Positions 49,926 to 63,250 of a stretch of DNA of 64,000 bases are shown here, piece by piece (the first letter of the stretch is position 1; each line of letters starts with the position of its first letter). The notes beneath the pieces were generated by a model. It was not told the DNA's origin. It was given only the letters and a program-made list of their open reading frames with translations, and ran no database searches. This DNA is from Dasyornis broadbenti. Its lineage: Eukaryota > Chordata > Aves > Passeriformes > Dasyornithidae. The stretch spans positions 1-64,000 of the forward strand of contig VZRN01003380.1 of assembly GCA_013397935.1 (NCBI GenBank). The letters are read 5' to 3'. The translations under genes were made by a program, and so were the position numbers.

Positions 49926-52844
49926 TGACATTGCCACTCTAAAAGTATATATAATTCACTCATCTGGAGAATGTCCTAAGTTAAAAAAAAAACAAAACAA
50001 AAAAAACACTAAGTAAAAATAGAAGGTGGGAGATTTTGATAGTAACAGATTTTTTTCTTATTGACCAAATAGCTTTAAAGAATTACACTGCAAATGACAA
50101 ACCTATAAAAAGTCGATCCATAGAATTCCTATGCAGGACTACATGTCCCCATTATATTGTATGGACTAAAAGATAAAGGAATTAATACCTTTGGTCAATT
50201 GATAAGCTTCAGCAATTATTGTACAAATATCCTGGTTCCTTCTATTTTATCCTATTAATAATTACAGACAACTTCAGTTAAGGGAACTTTTCTGAACTCA
50301 CATCACTGTTATTGTAAAATAGTTGTGGAAAGGTGGTATACAAAAGGTTTTCTGAATGAACATGTGAATAATGAAAAACTGAAGTGCTCCATTTATCAGA
50401 ACACAATTGACTAAAATAATCTCATCCCTCCTGCAAGTTTTCATGAATCAGCAATGAAGAAAGGTCTTACTCTTATTCACATTTTAAGGATAAAAGTTGT
50501 TTGTAGTAACTCCAATGAAAATTAACAGAAGATAAATGAAATTTGTTTGACATATTCTGAAAGTGAAACTTTGGAAGGAAGGGAGACAGTATAAGTCAGG
50601 CAAAAGAGATTATGACAGTAATGGTGGATCTGCATGGTGAATGAGAAAAATGTTTGTACGTGTATAAAACTCTAAGATAACAATCCTAAAATATGCATAT
50701 ATATCCTCTTTATACCTCAAGAGCAGTCAATCCATTTTCAGACCTTGTATGAACATATATAGATTGTAGGAGTTATTTTAGTACTAAAAATATTTGTGAA
50801 TACATCTGGGCTATTTTCACACTTGGAAAACTGTGTGTAGTAATTCAGTGTGGCTCTTTCATAAGTGCCTTAACTAAGCTTGGTTCCCTTAAAAAAGTCT
50901 TGTGTGTCTGGAGCTCTTGGTTTACTGCTTTCACCAGCACAATCATAGGAAGATTTTTTCAGGTACACCTTTTCTGTAAATGTCAACAGACATCCTCCAA
51001 GGCAAAGGCCACGTAGCAGGTCCTGTCAATCACTAATACAGGCCAGCCTTTGCTGAGAACTGTTACCAATGTATTACCTTTCAGTCTATGCTGTGAAGAA
51101 AGAAAAGCTGGCTTGCAGTCCTTGTGGGCTTGGGTGTATCCAGCAGCTGGATGGCTTTTAGCTATTCAGCCTGGGCACCCTGGTTAGCTGAACTCTCCAG
51201 TTAGCTATTGATACATCCTGCCATACTTGTTCTATGATTAATTGCTGCTTTAGCCTTCCAGCACACTGCAGATGAGTGCATTCATTCTTCTTTTGTTTTG
51301 ATCAAATGCAAACACTGATGAAAAGTAATATCTGACACAAAATCAAAGGCTGCTTCCACTTACTAGTGGACTGGAAAAGGAGTAAGAAAAGAATAACGTT
51401 GCACATTTAGGACACAATAGGGTGGCATAAACATTGAGAAACCCTGTCAGGGCAGAGCTCAACAACTGCAGTGACAACCAGCAACATCTTCCCTGCCAAA
51501 TCTAGCACAGCATTCTGAGTACAAACGAGCATATGGATATTTTGTCAGCGGTGCAGTGAGTCAGTGTGAGCCAGGCAAACTCCTGTTGTGTACTAGAAGG
51601 AGCAGGTTTCTAGGGCCTGAAGGTACCTTAGTGTGTTGGTATGAGGATAAAAAGATATGTCATGTGCTTAAAAATATTCTCTCTTGAGTTTCCTTTCTAA
51701 GAGTGTGGTTTTTTCTCAAAAGCCACCTTCTCTGGTGTGTTCTGACATAAGATTTTACACAATTTTTGAAGAGCAAGATAGTGTTTAATTGTCTGCTAAA
51801 GAGTAATCACACAAGATGTCCCTATCTGTGCCTTGAATCACTTATGTGAGATGTTTTTAGCAGAAACATTGCTTGTTTTGTCTCCTATCCAAATTCTACT
51901 GAAGTCAATAGATTGCTTTGCATGCAGAGTTTTCTGGACCAAGATTTTTTCCTTGGATAGTTAAAGTCTCTCTGTCATATGCCTTTTGGTCTCCCCTCTT
52001 CTATTTTTTGCATTTATCACGCCTAGGGTTTCTAGTGCTACTTTATCCACTGTCATTTTCTGATTCTTTTTACATAGTAAATACAACTAGTTCCTGTAAC
52101 CTGGTACAATAGTACAGAGCAAAGCCACTAATGTACTGTAGTGAAGGAATGGGAGAGGAATTGAAGTTGCCATATCCTCATCTGTTGGCTTGAAGGTGTG
52201 CCCTTCAGCCACTTCCAGGAAGACTCACATTTTAATTCTGGCTGCCAGTAAAGTAAAATTTGTATAATTGCTTCAGGTTATTCCTAACAGCAGAAACATC
52301 CTTTAGAAAGAGGTATGTGTCTGATGTAGCGTGGGAAAAGACGTTTTCTTTAACTTGTACTTAATACTTACGGTGAGTGCTACTTCCATGGTTTGCAACT
52401 TAATAAAAAGCCCTAGGCATATTTCATCTTACTTTAATGTTAATGTCTACATCATTTAATCCTATTAGCTCTTTCACTAAAGAATACATGTAAGTAAGCA
52501 GCTCTGAGATGTAGTTTGAAGCAGTAGATGAAACAAGCAGAATTTTTAAAAATCTAGTTTAGGTGAGATGAATTACTCCCCAGGAGTACTCCCTTCAAGG
52601 TCTATTAAAAAAGCAGGGGACATCAAGTGATTAGTTCAAATGTAGATGCTCTAATCTGTAGGCACCTAACATTAGGTGTCCAATCTAACATAGGTGACTG
52701 GTGTCTCATAAGATTTAATGGAAATACAGTCAGTAGTTCCACAGAATCCTACAAAGGTGCACTGCTGACTCATGTTTAATATGTCGTCCTCTAGAATTTT
52801 CCACCACCCTTCTGAAAACTTGCTTTCTATCTGATCCATTCCTA
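49926..52844. other. Unique AT-rich DNA
   Basis: Nothing recognised apart from an A-rich AAAAC-type tract at 49983-50010. Confidence 0.45.
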
Positions 52845-53185
52845 ACTTTGCAGTACTATGGGGTTATTTCAGTTCAGCTGAGGGACTTTGCATTTGTCTT
52901 GTTTGACCTTCATAAATGTTTTCAGTCCATTCCTCCAGCCTATTGAAGTCACTGTGAATGGCATTCAGCTTTCTATCATATTTTCTCCTTCCCTGGTTTG
53001 ATGTCATCTGTGAGCTATTTGGGGTTCCATTCTGTTCCATCATCAAGGGCATTAATGAGGCCTTGCATCAAGCCCCAAAGAAAATTATTTTAGCTGATTG
53101 CCAGATTAATCCATTGACCACTATCCTCTGGGTTTTCAATTTTATACACTTTTCCACCCACTATATCCCATCTATTAGGTCCAAA
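52845..53185 (-). mobile_element. Old CR1 LINE ORF2/3' fragment, antisense
   Basis: Antisense CR1 blocks in order: TTCAGCTGAGGGACTTTGCATTTGTC (compare 'ccagctgaggcactttgcattt'), CCATTCCTCCAGCCTATTGAAGTC followed by CTGTGAATGGCATTC, GGTTTGATGTCATCTGTGAGC (the position of the polymerase box on the other strand), a shortened middle, then ATTAATCCATTGACCACTATCCTCTGGGT and ACACTTTTCCACCCACTATATCC. The strand is heavily mutated and truncated at both ends. Confidence 0.85.
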
Positions 53186-54246
53186 ATGGGCTCAATGAGA
53201 TCTGAAGGACCTGAATTCTCTAATGCACCTTCTTAATAAGGAAAGAACAGACTTGCTTAAGGGTTCCCCTACACCTAGAAAATAATGTGTAGTGAATTAT
53301 TTAAAAACTGACACGAAAGGGTTCTGGTACTGAAGATGCTAAGAACAAAGTAGCTCTAAATCTGATTCTGATCAGCAGCCAGGAATAGTAATGAAAGACT
53401 TCTTACAATGCTAAGCAATGCCAGAGTCACTTAGCAGTATGTTAAATACAAAATGGCTAAAAGCCTAAAAGAAAACATGACTGAAATTAAACACAAACAA
53501 TTGAACCTTTATTTTGAAAAGTATTAGTTTGCTGGAACAGAGTGACAAATTCTAATGAATGTCCTTAATGATTTTACAGTGGGATAAATCATCTGTGAAA
53601 GTAAGGTGGTTATAAACGACACTTACTGTGCAATATGAATGCTAAATGAAATCAGACATCCCTGTAATCAACATCAATAAAAGTACCATAACTAATTTTA
53701 TTGCTTCAAAGAGCAGCATAATAAAATGTACGAAAAGAAAGAACCCATGGCCTAAAAATATTGCTCACACATACAAGGATGTGCATGTACACATCCATAT
53801 ATACATTCTCAATGTTGAGTAAAATGCTTACAAAGGTAAAAGGAAGTTATTTACAAAGATAGTCTTTTCCTATGCATAGTTATTTCTTTTGACCTTGCAG
53901 GTGCAAAGAAAGAGCATCTCTAAATAAATATGGAATAATTTTCAGTGGATTAGGTGTTGTTTCAGTGGATTTGGGTTGATGTCCAAAAGTTAAGTAAATT
54001 TTACTCTTCATACAAAAATAATCCAAAAATAATCTCTTCAGATTGCATGCTACAAGACCCCATCAAAGGTTTTACAGATTTATTAGAGATCCACAGTATA
54101 GAGGAACTAGAGCTAATAATGAAATAAAAAGGAAATGGGGAAGCATAGATACACTGGAGCAGGAGCTCACTTTTTTGCTCTGAGTTTGAGCAAAAGATTT
54201 GAGGAAGTCATGCAGTGAGATTTCTAAGACTTAACCATGCTACAAA
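53186..54246. other. Unique AT-rich DNA
   Basis: No gene or family recognised. A partial short duplication of TTTCAGTGGATT occurs at about 53940-53972. Confidence 0.45.
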
Positions 54247-54718
54247 TTGAGAAAAGAGTATACCTTAATGTCGCTGCTGGGGCTGTGGGGAAGGAAATCT
54301 CTTTGTGGAGAATGGGTTCCTTCCGGCCAAGTAAGTGTGGAGCTCGTTCCTAGCTGGAGGGAGAGCTTGGGTGGTACCAGGAGCCATAGGGAGAGGTTGG
54401 GTAGTGCTGATTTCAAGCCGGAGGGAGCAGTGGGGATAGTGTGGCAGAGGGGACAGTTGTCTGTTGCTGGGGGTTTCTGCAGTGTTTCTCTTCTTGTAGT
54501 CTCTGTCCTTATTGTCACTGTTTCTTTTTTTATCTTATTGCTGTTTCCAGTATATTATTCTTATCTCAACCTGTGATCTTTACCTTTTGTGCCTTCAATT
54601 CTCCTCTCCATCCTGCTGCAGGAAGAACGGTGAGAGGAAGAGGAGTGAGCAAGCGACAGCGTGGTTTGGAGAGTCTCAGTAGGGGCGTGAAATTGCTGAG
54701 TACCATTCCTAAACCACA
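54247..54718 (+). mobile_element. LTR fragment, sense
   Basis: GC-richer segment. Its right half carries the sense LTR 3' region: TATTCTTATCTCAACCTGTGATCTTTACCTTTTGTGCC (54555-54592), CAATTCTCCTCTCCATCCTGCTGCAGGAAG, GAGGAGTGAGCAAGCGACAGCGTGG, and an end in CCTAAACCACA (54718), close to the 'taaaccacgaca' LTR terminus with the last bases missing. The left half (GGGAGAGCTTGGGTGG..., AGCCGGAGGGAGCAG) is consistent with upstream LTR or leader sequence but is less certain, and the left boundary is only a composition change. No target duplication identified. Confidence 0.68.
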
Positions 54719-57700
54719 ATAAGTACCTTAGATTAATTCAGTATAGAAATTTCTAATTTTGAATGTGCCTCAATGTTTAGGCACTGTTTGGGGTACAAAC
54801 CAATACTTGGGGGGACTTGTGCTACTATTTTATCTAACAGATAAATTCTAACTTCTGTTAGGGTGTAAAATACAGTTTCTGATTTTTCCAAACTACTGCT
54901 TTTTCTCTTATGCTATCTCAAGTCTGAATGAAAAAGTTTCTTTTGCTTTCTTCTTTCCACACAAAATGGTGAAAAGCAGTTTTCACATTTTCTTATGACA
55001 GTAAAAAATGTTTTCTTACAGATTTACTATTGTGACAATTCAAAAATTTTGGATGTCATCTTGACTCCCCAAGTCTTTGGTATCAAAAGCACAGATATTT
55101 TCTGATTTAACAAGGTAGCATTTTATGACGTCATAAAACAGTTAAGTGCACATTTCTCTAGAAAATTCCAGAATTGCTTCACATCACTGCAGTGGCAAGA
55201 CTTGAGAGTCACAAAACTGGCTGGTGTTTGTCTTGGTGTGAACATGTACATAACCCACACTGGATGCTTCTGCATGAGCATGAGAGCTAATCGGAATTTG
55301 CACTGCAAACATTTTGCTGTGAGGAAAGTAAATGAAGAGTGATCTTTGAGAGGGAAAAAAGGATAAATAAAGTTTTGGCTTTGCTTCTGATGGACTAAAG
55401 ATAAGAAAAATTGCTATAGTTCGCTACAAACAAGTTAGCACAAGTTAAGTTGTTTGCATCGGCTAGGAAAAAGGATAAGTAGTTCTATCTTGACCCATAG
55501 AGGCTATTAGATACATCCCTGAATAGATGTGTAATAAGCACATCCTTTAACCCAAACTGTCTAGGCCTCAATACTGCTGTAGCATTAAAATGGTGTCTTG
55601 AACATTAAAATTAAACCTCTGCTGAGAAAGAGGTGATTTTTTTCCTTGTTTCCTCAGTTACTTTTTTTTTTCTCTCCATAATCCTTTAATAACATTTGTT
55701 GCTAGTTGAACAAATATAGAAAATACAATTCAAACAGTGAGCCCTTTGTGTTTTCATATTTTTTGCTTTAGGAAACTTGTACCTTCTGAACCATTTCAGC
55801 ATCCATCAGATTCACGGAATAGTGCAGAACAGGCTTTCTGAGGGAGGCATCCTGCCGTTGGCAACTCTCCAGGCCTCTTCAATGAAATACTAATTTCAAA
55901 TAAATTTAATTACCCCTTTTAGAGTTTTGGCTTTTGCTTAATTTGTATAAATAATTTGGGCATCTAATTAGCTCTCACTTTGTATCACATAAAATAATTG
56001 GGACTGCTTTGTCAGGCAAAATCTTCCTTTCAAAATTAATTACTCAAATGCAAGTCCTTGCTCTTAGTTCAGGAATTACATCACTTCCAGCTTCATAATC
56101 TCTTTTTCTAAAGCTGTCTGATGTTGATCAGTATGGACGCCTCCTTCTCTGCTGCTGGATACAGACACCATTGACTTACTAATATCTCAACAATATTGCA
56201 ATCCCGCTTCAGCTTTCCTAGGTTTTCGCTTCACCACTGCAGCATCTCAGTACCTCTCAGTCAATAATGCTCTTTTCTGGAAGCTGTATGCTCTAGAAAG
56301 CAGAAGGAAAGAGTGAAAGGAAGCATGTTTGATATGCTCATTTAAAACTTGAATATTAATTGAAGAAGAGAAGATCAGGTTAAATGAATGGACGGTTGTT
56401 TCTTCCCATGTAACTTCTTCAGTCAAAGAAGCTTGAAGAAGTACAGGTAAAGAACATGTGGACTTATTCTAGGAAGATCTAGGAATTCAGAGCTCATGCA
56501 GAGGTTGAGAAACTGTTGAGATGAGCAGAGGCCTTAGGTGGCCCTAGCAGAGGTTGAGCAAACAGGTCTCAAGCTGTTGCAAAGAGCCTTCCTGAGGCCT
56601 GGTCAGGGCACTGAAGAATTTATTATGTCTAGGAAAATCACAGAGATGACAGACACTTGTACTGGAGCTTGTTGTTTGAAAGAATGCGTCTGTGGGGAGA
56701 AAATGCAACTTCTTTTTTTGTTGTGTCGTATGTAATCAGTTCAGGCTTAATTCAGCTGGATCAGCATTTAGTTCTGTTTGATATTTCATATTTAAGAATT
56801 CACAAGACCTCCAGGATACCCAGCCTCCTAGATTTACAGGTGGCAGGGCAGGGTTAGGTAGAATGCCCCAAAACATCTGAAATTAACCCAGAAACCTTGG
56901 GTATGCTCAAGTTGCTTAGCTGCCTTTTGGCAACTGAAACAAGACCTGAAGATTTCTCTGTTTAAAAATGATTTTAGTTTATTGTCTAGTGAAACCTCAC
57001 TTTCTGGACCTTGAAGCCTTTATTTTAATTTTTTTTTCCCTCTGGGAATCTTATAAGAAGAAACTCCAACCAGGCCTACTTTCAGGCTCTGACTAACCCT
57101 GAGTCTTTTAATGATGAAAGCCAGAAAATGTTTTCTCTATCATGGTTTCTAATTTCTTTCTCACAAGGGCATTTTTGGGAGAATAAATATTGTGACATAT
57201 CTACCTGATCTGTTCATCCCAAATGGTAGTAGATACTAATTTCTATCAAAAGAAACCAAAAGAGTGGGATTCTTGCAAATAAATGGAAGGGATCCAAGCA
57301 CTGTTGCTTGCTAGTATTCTTTAGGACTGTTCAAGTACTTTCTATTATGCAGCCATTAGACTAAAACACAGAAATAAACCAGCAACTCAAAAGTAGAGTT
57401 ATTAGGAGAAAAGCTTTACTATTATCATCTCCTTATTGGATGAATTTCTTATATCTTTTTAACACCTGATGTTTTATTAGTTACTGTAATGAAATTAAAA
57501 TTATTGTGACTGATTATTTCAGAACCAACAGCTTCACTGTCAAACTGCCTCCATCTTGAAGGCCCTGCCTTAATGGAATGATTCTTTATATAGAAGAAAA
57601 CGAATGAAAAAGTTTACATGGTAGCAGTGAAAACTATTAACATAGTTAGATGCATATATCCTAACAAACTGCATTTCTCATATAACCATGAAGGAGTCAT

Positions 57701-60196
57701 CACTGTTTTACAAACACAAATATAATGGTTACTATTGCCAGACCTTTGAGTAACATTTGTCGGAGAAGATGGGCATAAAGAGCAATAAAAATTTAGTAGG
57801 GCTGGTATGGGACTGTGCAGTAACTTATCTTGGCACCATCCTGTGGAAAAAATAAATCTAAATGAGAATGTAGGATACACAGGGAATGCACCAGAACCAA
57901 AAGTGTTTCTGACAGTGGTAAGAACCAAATACTGCACTGTGGTTTAGAAAATACCTGTGGTTGGCAATTAAACAAGAAAATACCCATGGAAAAAAATCTT
58001 GATAATGCTAGACCATTATCAACTGTCTTATATCTCAGAGCTAAAATTTATATCCCCTAGGCATTTTTATCCTAGGCAGTGGAAACATAGATACTCTCAG
58101 AGTAAGAGAATTTAGATAAATGCCAGCATTCATCCGTTCCTATAGTTTTTTAACAAGATTAGCATTTTGCCATGTGAGATTCTGAAATACCAACTGCCAC
58201 ATATTATATTCTATACATCTTCACCCAGTCTCACCTCAATGATTGCTGTCCTCCTTACTCCAAATCCCACATCTCAATATTGACACTCTAATAGTTCATC
58301 ACACAGCTTTTTACAGGTCAGCTTCCAGTGTATACTTTCCAGAGAGTGTGCTCCCAGAACAAATAAGCTTTCTGAATCCTTTCCTATGTAATATTCTGAA
58401 GGAGGCTTTGGGGTACTACAGATCTCTTGGTCCTGTGATATATAAGACTATCAGTTTGCAGGTCATTCCTAGAGATCATTCTTTAGTACACTTTATATGT
58501 CACAAAGGAACCATCTGTTCATGTACAATGTTGTGGATCTTCCTTACTCCTGAAATACCTACTTTTCGTATCTGACTTTTTTTCTGGCAGGTCTTTCTTT
58601 TCTTTCTCATATGAATTCTTCCTTCACAGCTTCATTGTAATAGTCCTGGAGAATTCCTGTTACAATATTTATAAGATAACTTAACTTCACAAGCCATGAG
58701 ATGTTGAAGTTTTTTTTTTTTTTTTTTTTTAATTGAACTCTATTTTGTGAATGCACAACAATAAATACTCTGTAATTTTAATTTCATGTGAAGTCACACT
58801 TGTTAAAGTAAAATGTATAGATACTCAATGGGAGGATTCAGAAGAATAAAAAAGTTGAGTTTAATACAGAATTAAATCTATGGAGAGCTTTGTGTGCCAT
58901 GCTGGCTTTCAAAACAGTGAAATGGTCTTTTTTTCACCCACAAGGTCCCTTTTGATTGTGTAATTTTATGGATTTGGAGGAATTCTCAACTATATACAGA
59001 GAAATTTTTAGTCCTTTTAAAAGAATAAGATTAGATTTGAGATTTCCTCTTTCCATATCTTGATCAAAACATAAAAAGAAATACATTACAAAATAAAGAG
59101 TATGGACTCTTTCAGTGTCTGCAATTTAAAGCTCCTGGTATTTTTGCAAAAACCTTCAAAAATTTATGCATAGGACAAATGTGGAAAGCATAGATGACAT
59201 CCAAAATGTTCCAAAGTAAATGCATCACTGTAGTAAATGAAAGATTTCCATGGTCTTTAATGTTTGAATATTAAATGCACAATGCAAGATCCTCAGCATC
59301 TGGTCTCTCAAACTACGTACATGTCAGAATTCACAGGCCTCTCAGAAAAACAGAAAAGCCCACATCCTCTCAACTGTCACTTCCTTACAAAATAACGTTG
59401 ACACCTTAGGGATGGTCTTTTGTTTGTATCTGGGGTAAAATGTGTTGATTATGTTAGAAGATATATGCCAGAGAAGTAAAATACATTACTCTCTCTAAAA
59501 ACCCAATAGTTTCCTTTCAAGAATGGTATAAAGGCAACATGACCTATAAGGCATTGCTAAGGCATTGCAAAGTGTCATGGATATTTTGGGAACCATTGTC
59601 TACTTTACAAGGTATTATATATTTCCCACTTACTTTCAAGATTTCTGCTTTAATTAAATTGTAAACTCCCCAGTATTTCACTGTTAAGAGCTAACCCAGT
59701 GTAAGTAAAATATCTTTATAAAACTGAATTCTCTGTTAAGTATATAAAGCTACAGTATTTGTTCCTGTTTGTTTGGATCATGACTAGATAATTAAATTGA
59801 GATATTGCACATAGCACACATTATTTATTTCTTACAGAAAAATTTAATTTCATGCATGAGAAGTTGCTTCTTCCTCTTTTTGTTCATTTCTCCATGTCTC
59901 ACTAAAGCAGTAATGTTTTTGAGGGGAGATTTTTGGATGACAGCTATTACTAAGGTCCCATACAGGTGGTCATTTTTATAAATAAGATATGCATCGCAGA
60001 TTATCTGTTGGAGTTAACCTGCTTGGTTTGCAGCAGTTAATCAAAAAAAAACATGTTTATGGAAGAAACAAAACTTTGGAACAGTTCTCCAATGCATGAA
60101 AAGCTTTTTATAGGAGATTGTCTCAGATTTGTGTCCACTTAAGCTAGAATTTTTCATTTCAGTCCATGATCTTATACCAAAGTGATTGAATTATAA
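54719..60196. other. Unique AT-rich DNA
   Basis: About 5.5 kb without recognised genes or repeat families. There is a poly-T run at 58711-58730. The longest open stretches (57614-57937 minus, 107 codons; 58243-58575 plus, 110 codons) have no motif I recognise. Confidence 0.45.
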
Positions 60197-60250
60197 TACA
60201 CACACACACAAAAAAAAAAAAAACAAAACAAAACAAAACAAAAAAAAATA
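60197..60250 (+). repeat. AC dinucleotide, poly-A and AAAAC compound repeat
   Basis: Six AC units pass into a run of about 14 A and then AAAAC units and poly-A. A compound simple-sequence repeat, likely polymorphic in length. Confidence 0.9.
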
Positions 60251-60505
60251 TGCAAGAAACTAGACCTACTGCCTAACTGAAACAGTCAGTAGACCCTGAA
60301 AAAGACAGGATGCCCTTCATCTTCTTATTTGCAATACCTTAGCTGATTGAAACTAACAGTACTTTGAAGCCTGTAAGGACTGTAGGACTGGGACTATAAT
60401 GAGAAGTTCATTAAGTTTGTTTTGTTGGATTTAAACAAGTATAAAGTTCAACTTTACAGGAAAGAGGTGGAAGGGAAAATTGATTACTTTTACATATGTA
60501 TATTT

Positions 60506-60530
60506 TATATCTATCTATCTATCTATCTGC
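60506..60530 (+). repeat. CTAT tetranucleotide microsatellite
   Basis: About five perfect CTAT units followed by T-rich DNA. A short microsatellite. Confidence 0.85.
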
Positions 60531-60724
60531 TTCCTATTTTTTTTTTTCTCTCAATGAGTAGTATGCACTGGAATTTGCTAAGCAATGACCTAGACTCAGA
60601 GTGTGAAGTGACAAACATCAATATCGTGTCTGGAGATTATAAACATAAAATTTATCTCATGTAGCTTTCGCCATGTAATAGTTCAACATTACAGTCAAGT
60701 GTCAGAGACTAAAATAGTTCATGC

Positions 60725-61960
60725 CTTAAACACCGTTATGAAGGAGCTTTCCCCATTATAGCAAAAAAACTGTAGAAAGACCCTGCAACCGCAGAAGCCT
60801 ACCCCTCCTTGGAGAAGCCTGACTGGAACTTCAGACTGTGAGTGAAGCTGCCTTGGTAAGATAAAGGAGACACTACTGTTCAGTAATCTCAGGCTGAGGG
60901 AAATTAAGGAGTCCACAAGAAAGGTAAACCCATCAGCTGCGCTGAGAATCATCTCTGGCTGGGTTTGGGGTCGGAGAGACCACCGCCCAAAGAAGCCAGG
61001 TTTACGCACACTCATGGCCCCAGAATGGGGTGAGGGAGGAGGTTTTGGGTGCATGGGGTAACCTCTGGGCAGAAGGCGCTGAACACCATCCTCCCTTACA
61101 CAAACTTGCCCAGTTGTGAAACCCCCAATCCCACAGGGCACCTCCACAGGACATTCACATGAGAGGCAGCAGAGGGGGTTGTCACAATCCATCAAAGAAC
61201 CCCCAAAGCGCTCCCCAGAGGGCTTACACCACAGGACTGCGTGTGATGCAAAATGATGCCACAGAAATTGGCACCTCTCCCCGCCCCATCCTGGAGGATG
61301 TACCTGGGCATTCTCACCTGGTGTGAGTGTATATAAATCCATCAGATTATATGTTTTTGGGGGGATCTTCACCACCAAGAAATACCATCTGCAGAAGATC
61401 ATTGGGGGGGCAGAGGTTTCCAAGACAGGTGATATTTTCTCTATTCTGTCTCTGTCACTCTCTTTCTGTCCCCCCACTACTTTTCAATTACTTCCTTTTC
61501 TCTCCCTTTTGATCACTCTCTAAACTCATAATTAAGAAAAAAAAACCAAACCATATTATTTGGCAAATACAATAGTTTGCACTATAATTTGGGAAGAGGT
61601 ATTTCTAATAACTTCCAAAATGGATCATAACAGAGCCACTGGAATTGCAAGATATTTCGAGACACGCAATATCCAGTCTCTAAGACCAGCCTCCCCTTGA
61701 TGGATGCCCTGGCAATGTCTTTCCGAGCTCCAGTGTCGCTGGAGCTATAGGCTCAACAGTTCCGAAGCCTAAGCGGAACCCACAGGGCATCTTGTGGCTG
61801 GAGAAAGTGTGCCCTTCGCTACAGGGGGTACAGATTGGAAAGATGTAGGAGCAGCAATGTTGGCGCCCTGCTGCAATGGCCTTGGCAGGCCTTTTCCAGC
61901 CCTGGTGTTCCCAGGGTGCAAGGCTCTTTGACTCTCTCAAGCCTAAACCTAACACCTAAC
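60725..61960 (+). mobile_element. LTR-like island with TATA box (family not recognised)
   Basis: The segment is GC- and CpG-richer than its flanks. A clear TATA box, GTATATAAA (61329-61337), lies between a GC-richer upstream part (60730-61320, U3-like) and a pyrimidine-rich downstream part (61430-61510). A second GC-richer block (61680-61945) with a perfect 8-bp stem (61726-61746) follows an AT-rich spacer and ends CTAACACCTAACA. This arrangement suggests an endogenous retroviral LTR plus attached sequence, or two elements side by side. The orientation rests only on the TATA box. No terminal duplication was found. The minus strand carries a 252-codon frame through the upstream half, considered incidental. 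Confidence 0.45.
61327..61340 (+). promoter_or_regulatory. TATA box
   Basis: GTGTATATAAATCC contains a consensus TATATAAA, preceded by GC-richer sequence and followed by AT-rich then pyrimidine-rich DNA. If the surrounding island is an LTR, this is its core promoter. Activity cannot be inferred from sequence. Confidence 0.5.
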
Positions 61961-63069
61961 AAAAAGCAAAGAGTGAAAATCTATGTAAGGTGAAAAATAT
62001 ACCCAAAATACATGGGTGCATACCCAAATCAAACAAAAGCTATTTTTCTCCTTTTCCACACAACCCCCCACACCCACATCCCCCTAAAACTGAAAAAGAA
62101 ACAGTCAACCAAACCACAACTCTTTTTCTTCAATAAGAGTTGGGAGAGAAACAGAACATTTAGAAACTTTAAGGAGCAGAGAACTGCCATGTTACTTCCA
62201 GTACCACACTTCTGAAGCGTTATGCAGAGTTTCGGCATAGTTTCTGCGTGGTTCTCCTGAGGCAGCTGAAGAGTTCAAACCCTCTCCACTGTATATTAAA
62301 TGGAAGGGTTAGTTTGAAGCATTTGATGTATCAGTAAGAAGTAGATTTCCATGCTGTTCTTTTACATTTGATGTGCATTGAAAGTAGTGAGAAGAGAATA
62401 CAATCAACTGAAGAACTATGATATGAGCAAGGAAATTTTACATTAATTTTTCATTCAAATATGCACAAAGCAGAAAAAAAAAGTTAGGAAAAAATATCCA
62501 GGAGATGTGATAGACCATGAATGAAATAAATAGGAAAACTCACTTTGGAGGAATTAAATCTTAAGATACAGGACACAGCAGTGGCAGAAGAATGACAGCA
62601 AGAGACATCATTCTGACATGTATGTATCCACACAGCTTAGGAAATATCGTGAAGCAAATCCTTTCTGTAAAATGCTTTCAAAATGCCCATCATGACAATG
62701 ACAGTTGAAAGACAGAGAGCTGTTCAACAAAGAGGGAGAGTGATAAAGTACAATGAAAAATGAGGACAGAAGAGGATGCAAAGAAACAAGAAACCTTGTG
62801 AAAAAGTAGGGAAGCAAATGAACTGAAATGTATAGCAGCTGTAAAAAAATAGGAATGTAATTATTAGAATGATCTTTCCACTTTGCAGTTATTTTTTATC
62901 TCACTCAGAAGTTTTTTTTTATTATAAATTAACATTTATTGTACTTCAGTGGGATAAATACCACCCAAGAACTTGAACTAGTGTAAGTGACCTTCAGTGG
63001 CTTTGAGTTAGATTATTCAAATTTACATGCTGTGGATTAGGACACAGTTACTGTTGTGTTGGGTGCAGG
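61961..63069. other. Unique AT-rich DNA
   Basis: No gene or family recognised. The plus strand is purine-rich in parts (62360-62830). Confidence 0.45.
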
Positions 63070-63250
63070 TGATTAAACTTTGGGACAGGTTGCCCAGACA
63101 TCTAGTTTAGGTGTTCATCTTTGGAGATGTCGAAAACCTGACTGGGCAAAGCTCTGAGCAACCTGCTCAAGTTGACCCTGCTTGAGCAGGGAAATCGAGC
63201 TATTCAATTTCCAGAGGTCCCAGAAGACCTTAACCATTCTGTGATCCTCT
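63070..63250 (+). mobile_element. CR1 LINE 3' end, sense
   Basis: GGGACAGGTTGCCCAGACAT (63082-63101), ATCTTTGGAGATGTCGAAAACCTGACTGGGCAAAGCTCTGAGCAACCTGCTCAAGTTGACCCTGCTTGAGCAGGG in the expected order, then CCAGAGGTCCCAGAAGACCTTAACCATTCTGTGATCCTCT, which ends in the CR1 tail unit ATTCTGTG. A typical 5'-truncated copy, non-coding. Confidence 0.94.

Noticed and set aside
60719..61477. 252-codon minus-strand frame as a protein-coding gene
   Set aside because: It starts at GTG rather than ATG, runs antisense through an LTR-like island, and shows no domain, signal or family motif. Kept only as an observation.
61861..61868. TGGCGCCC as a retroviral primer-binding site
   Set aside because: Only the first eight bases match the tRNA-Lys-type site and the following bases diverge; the preceding bases do not give a convincing LTR end.
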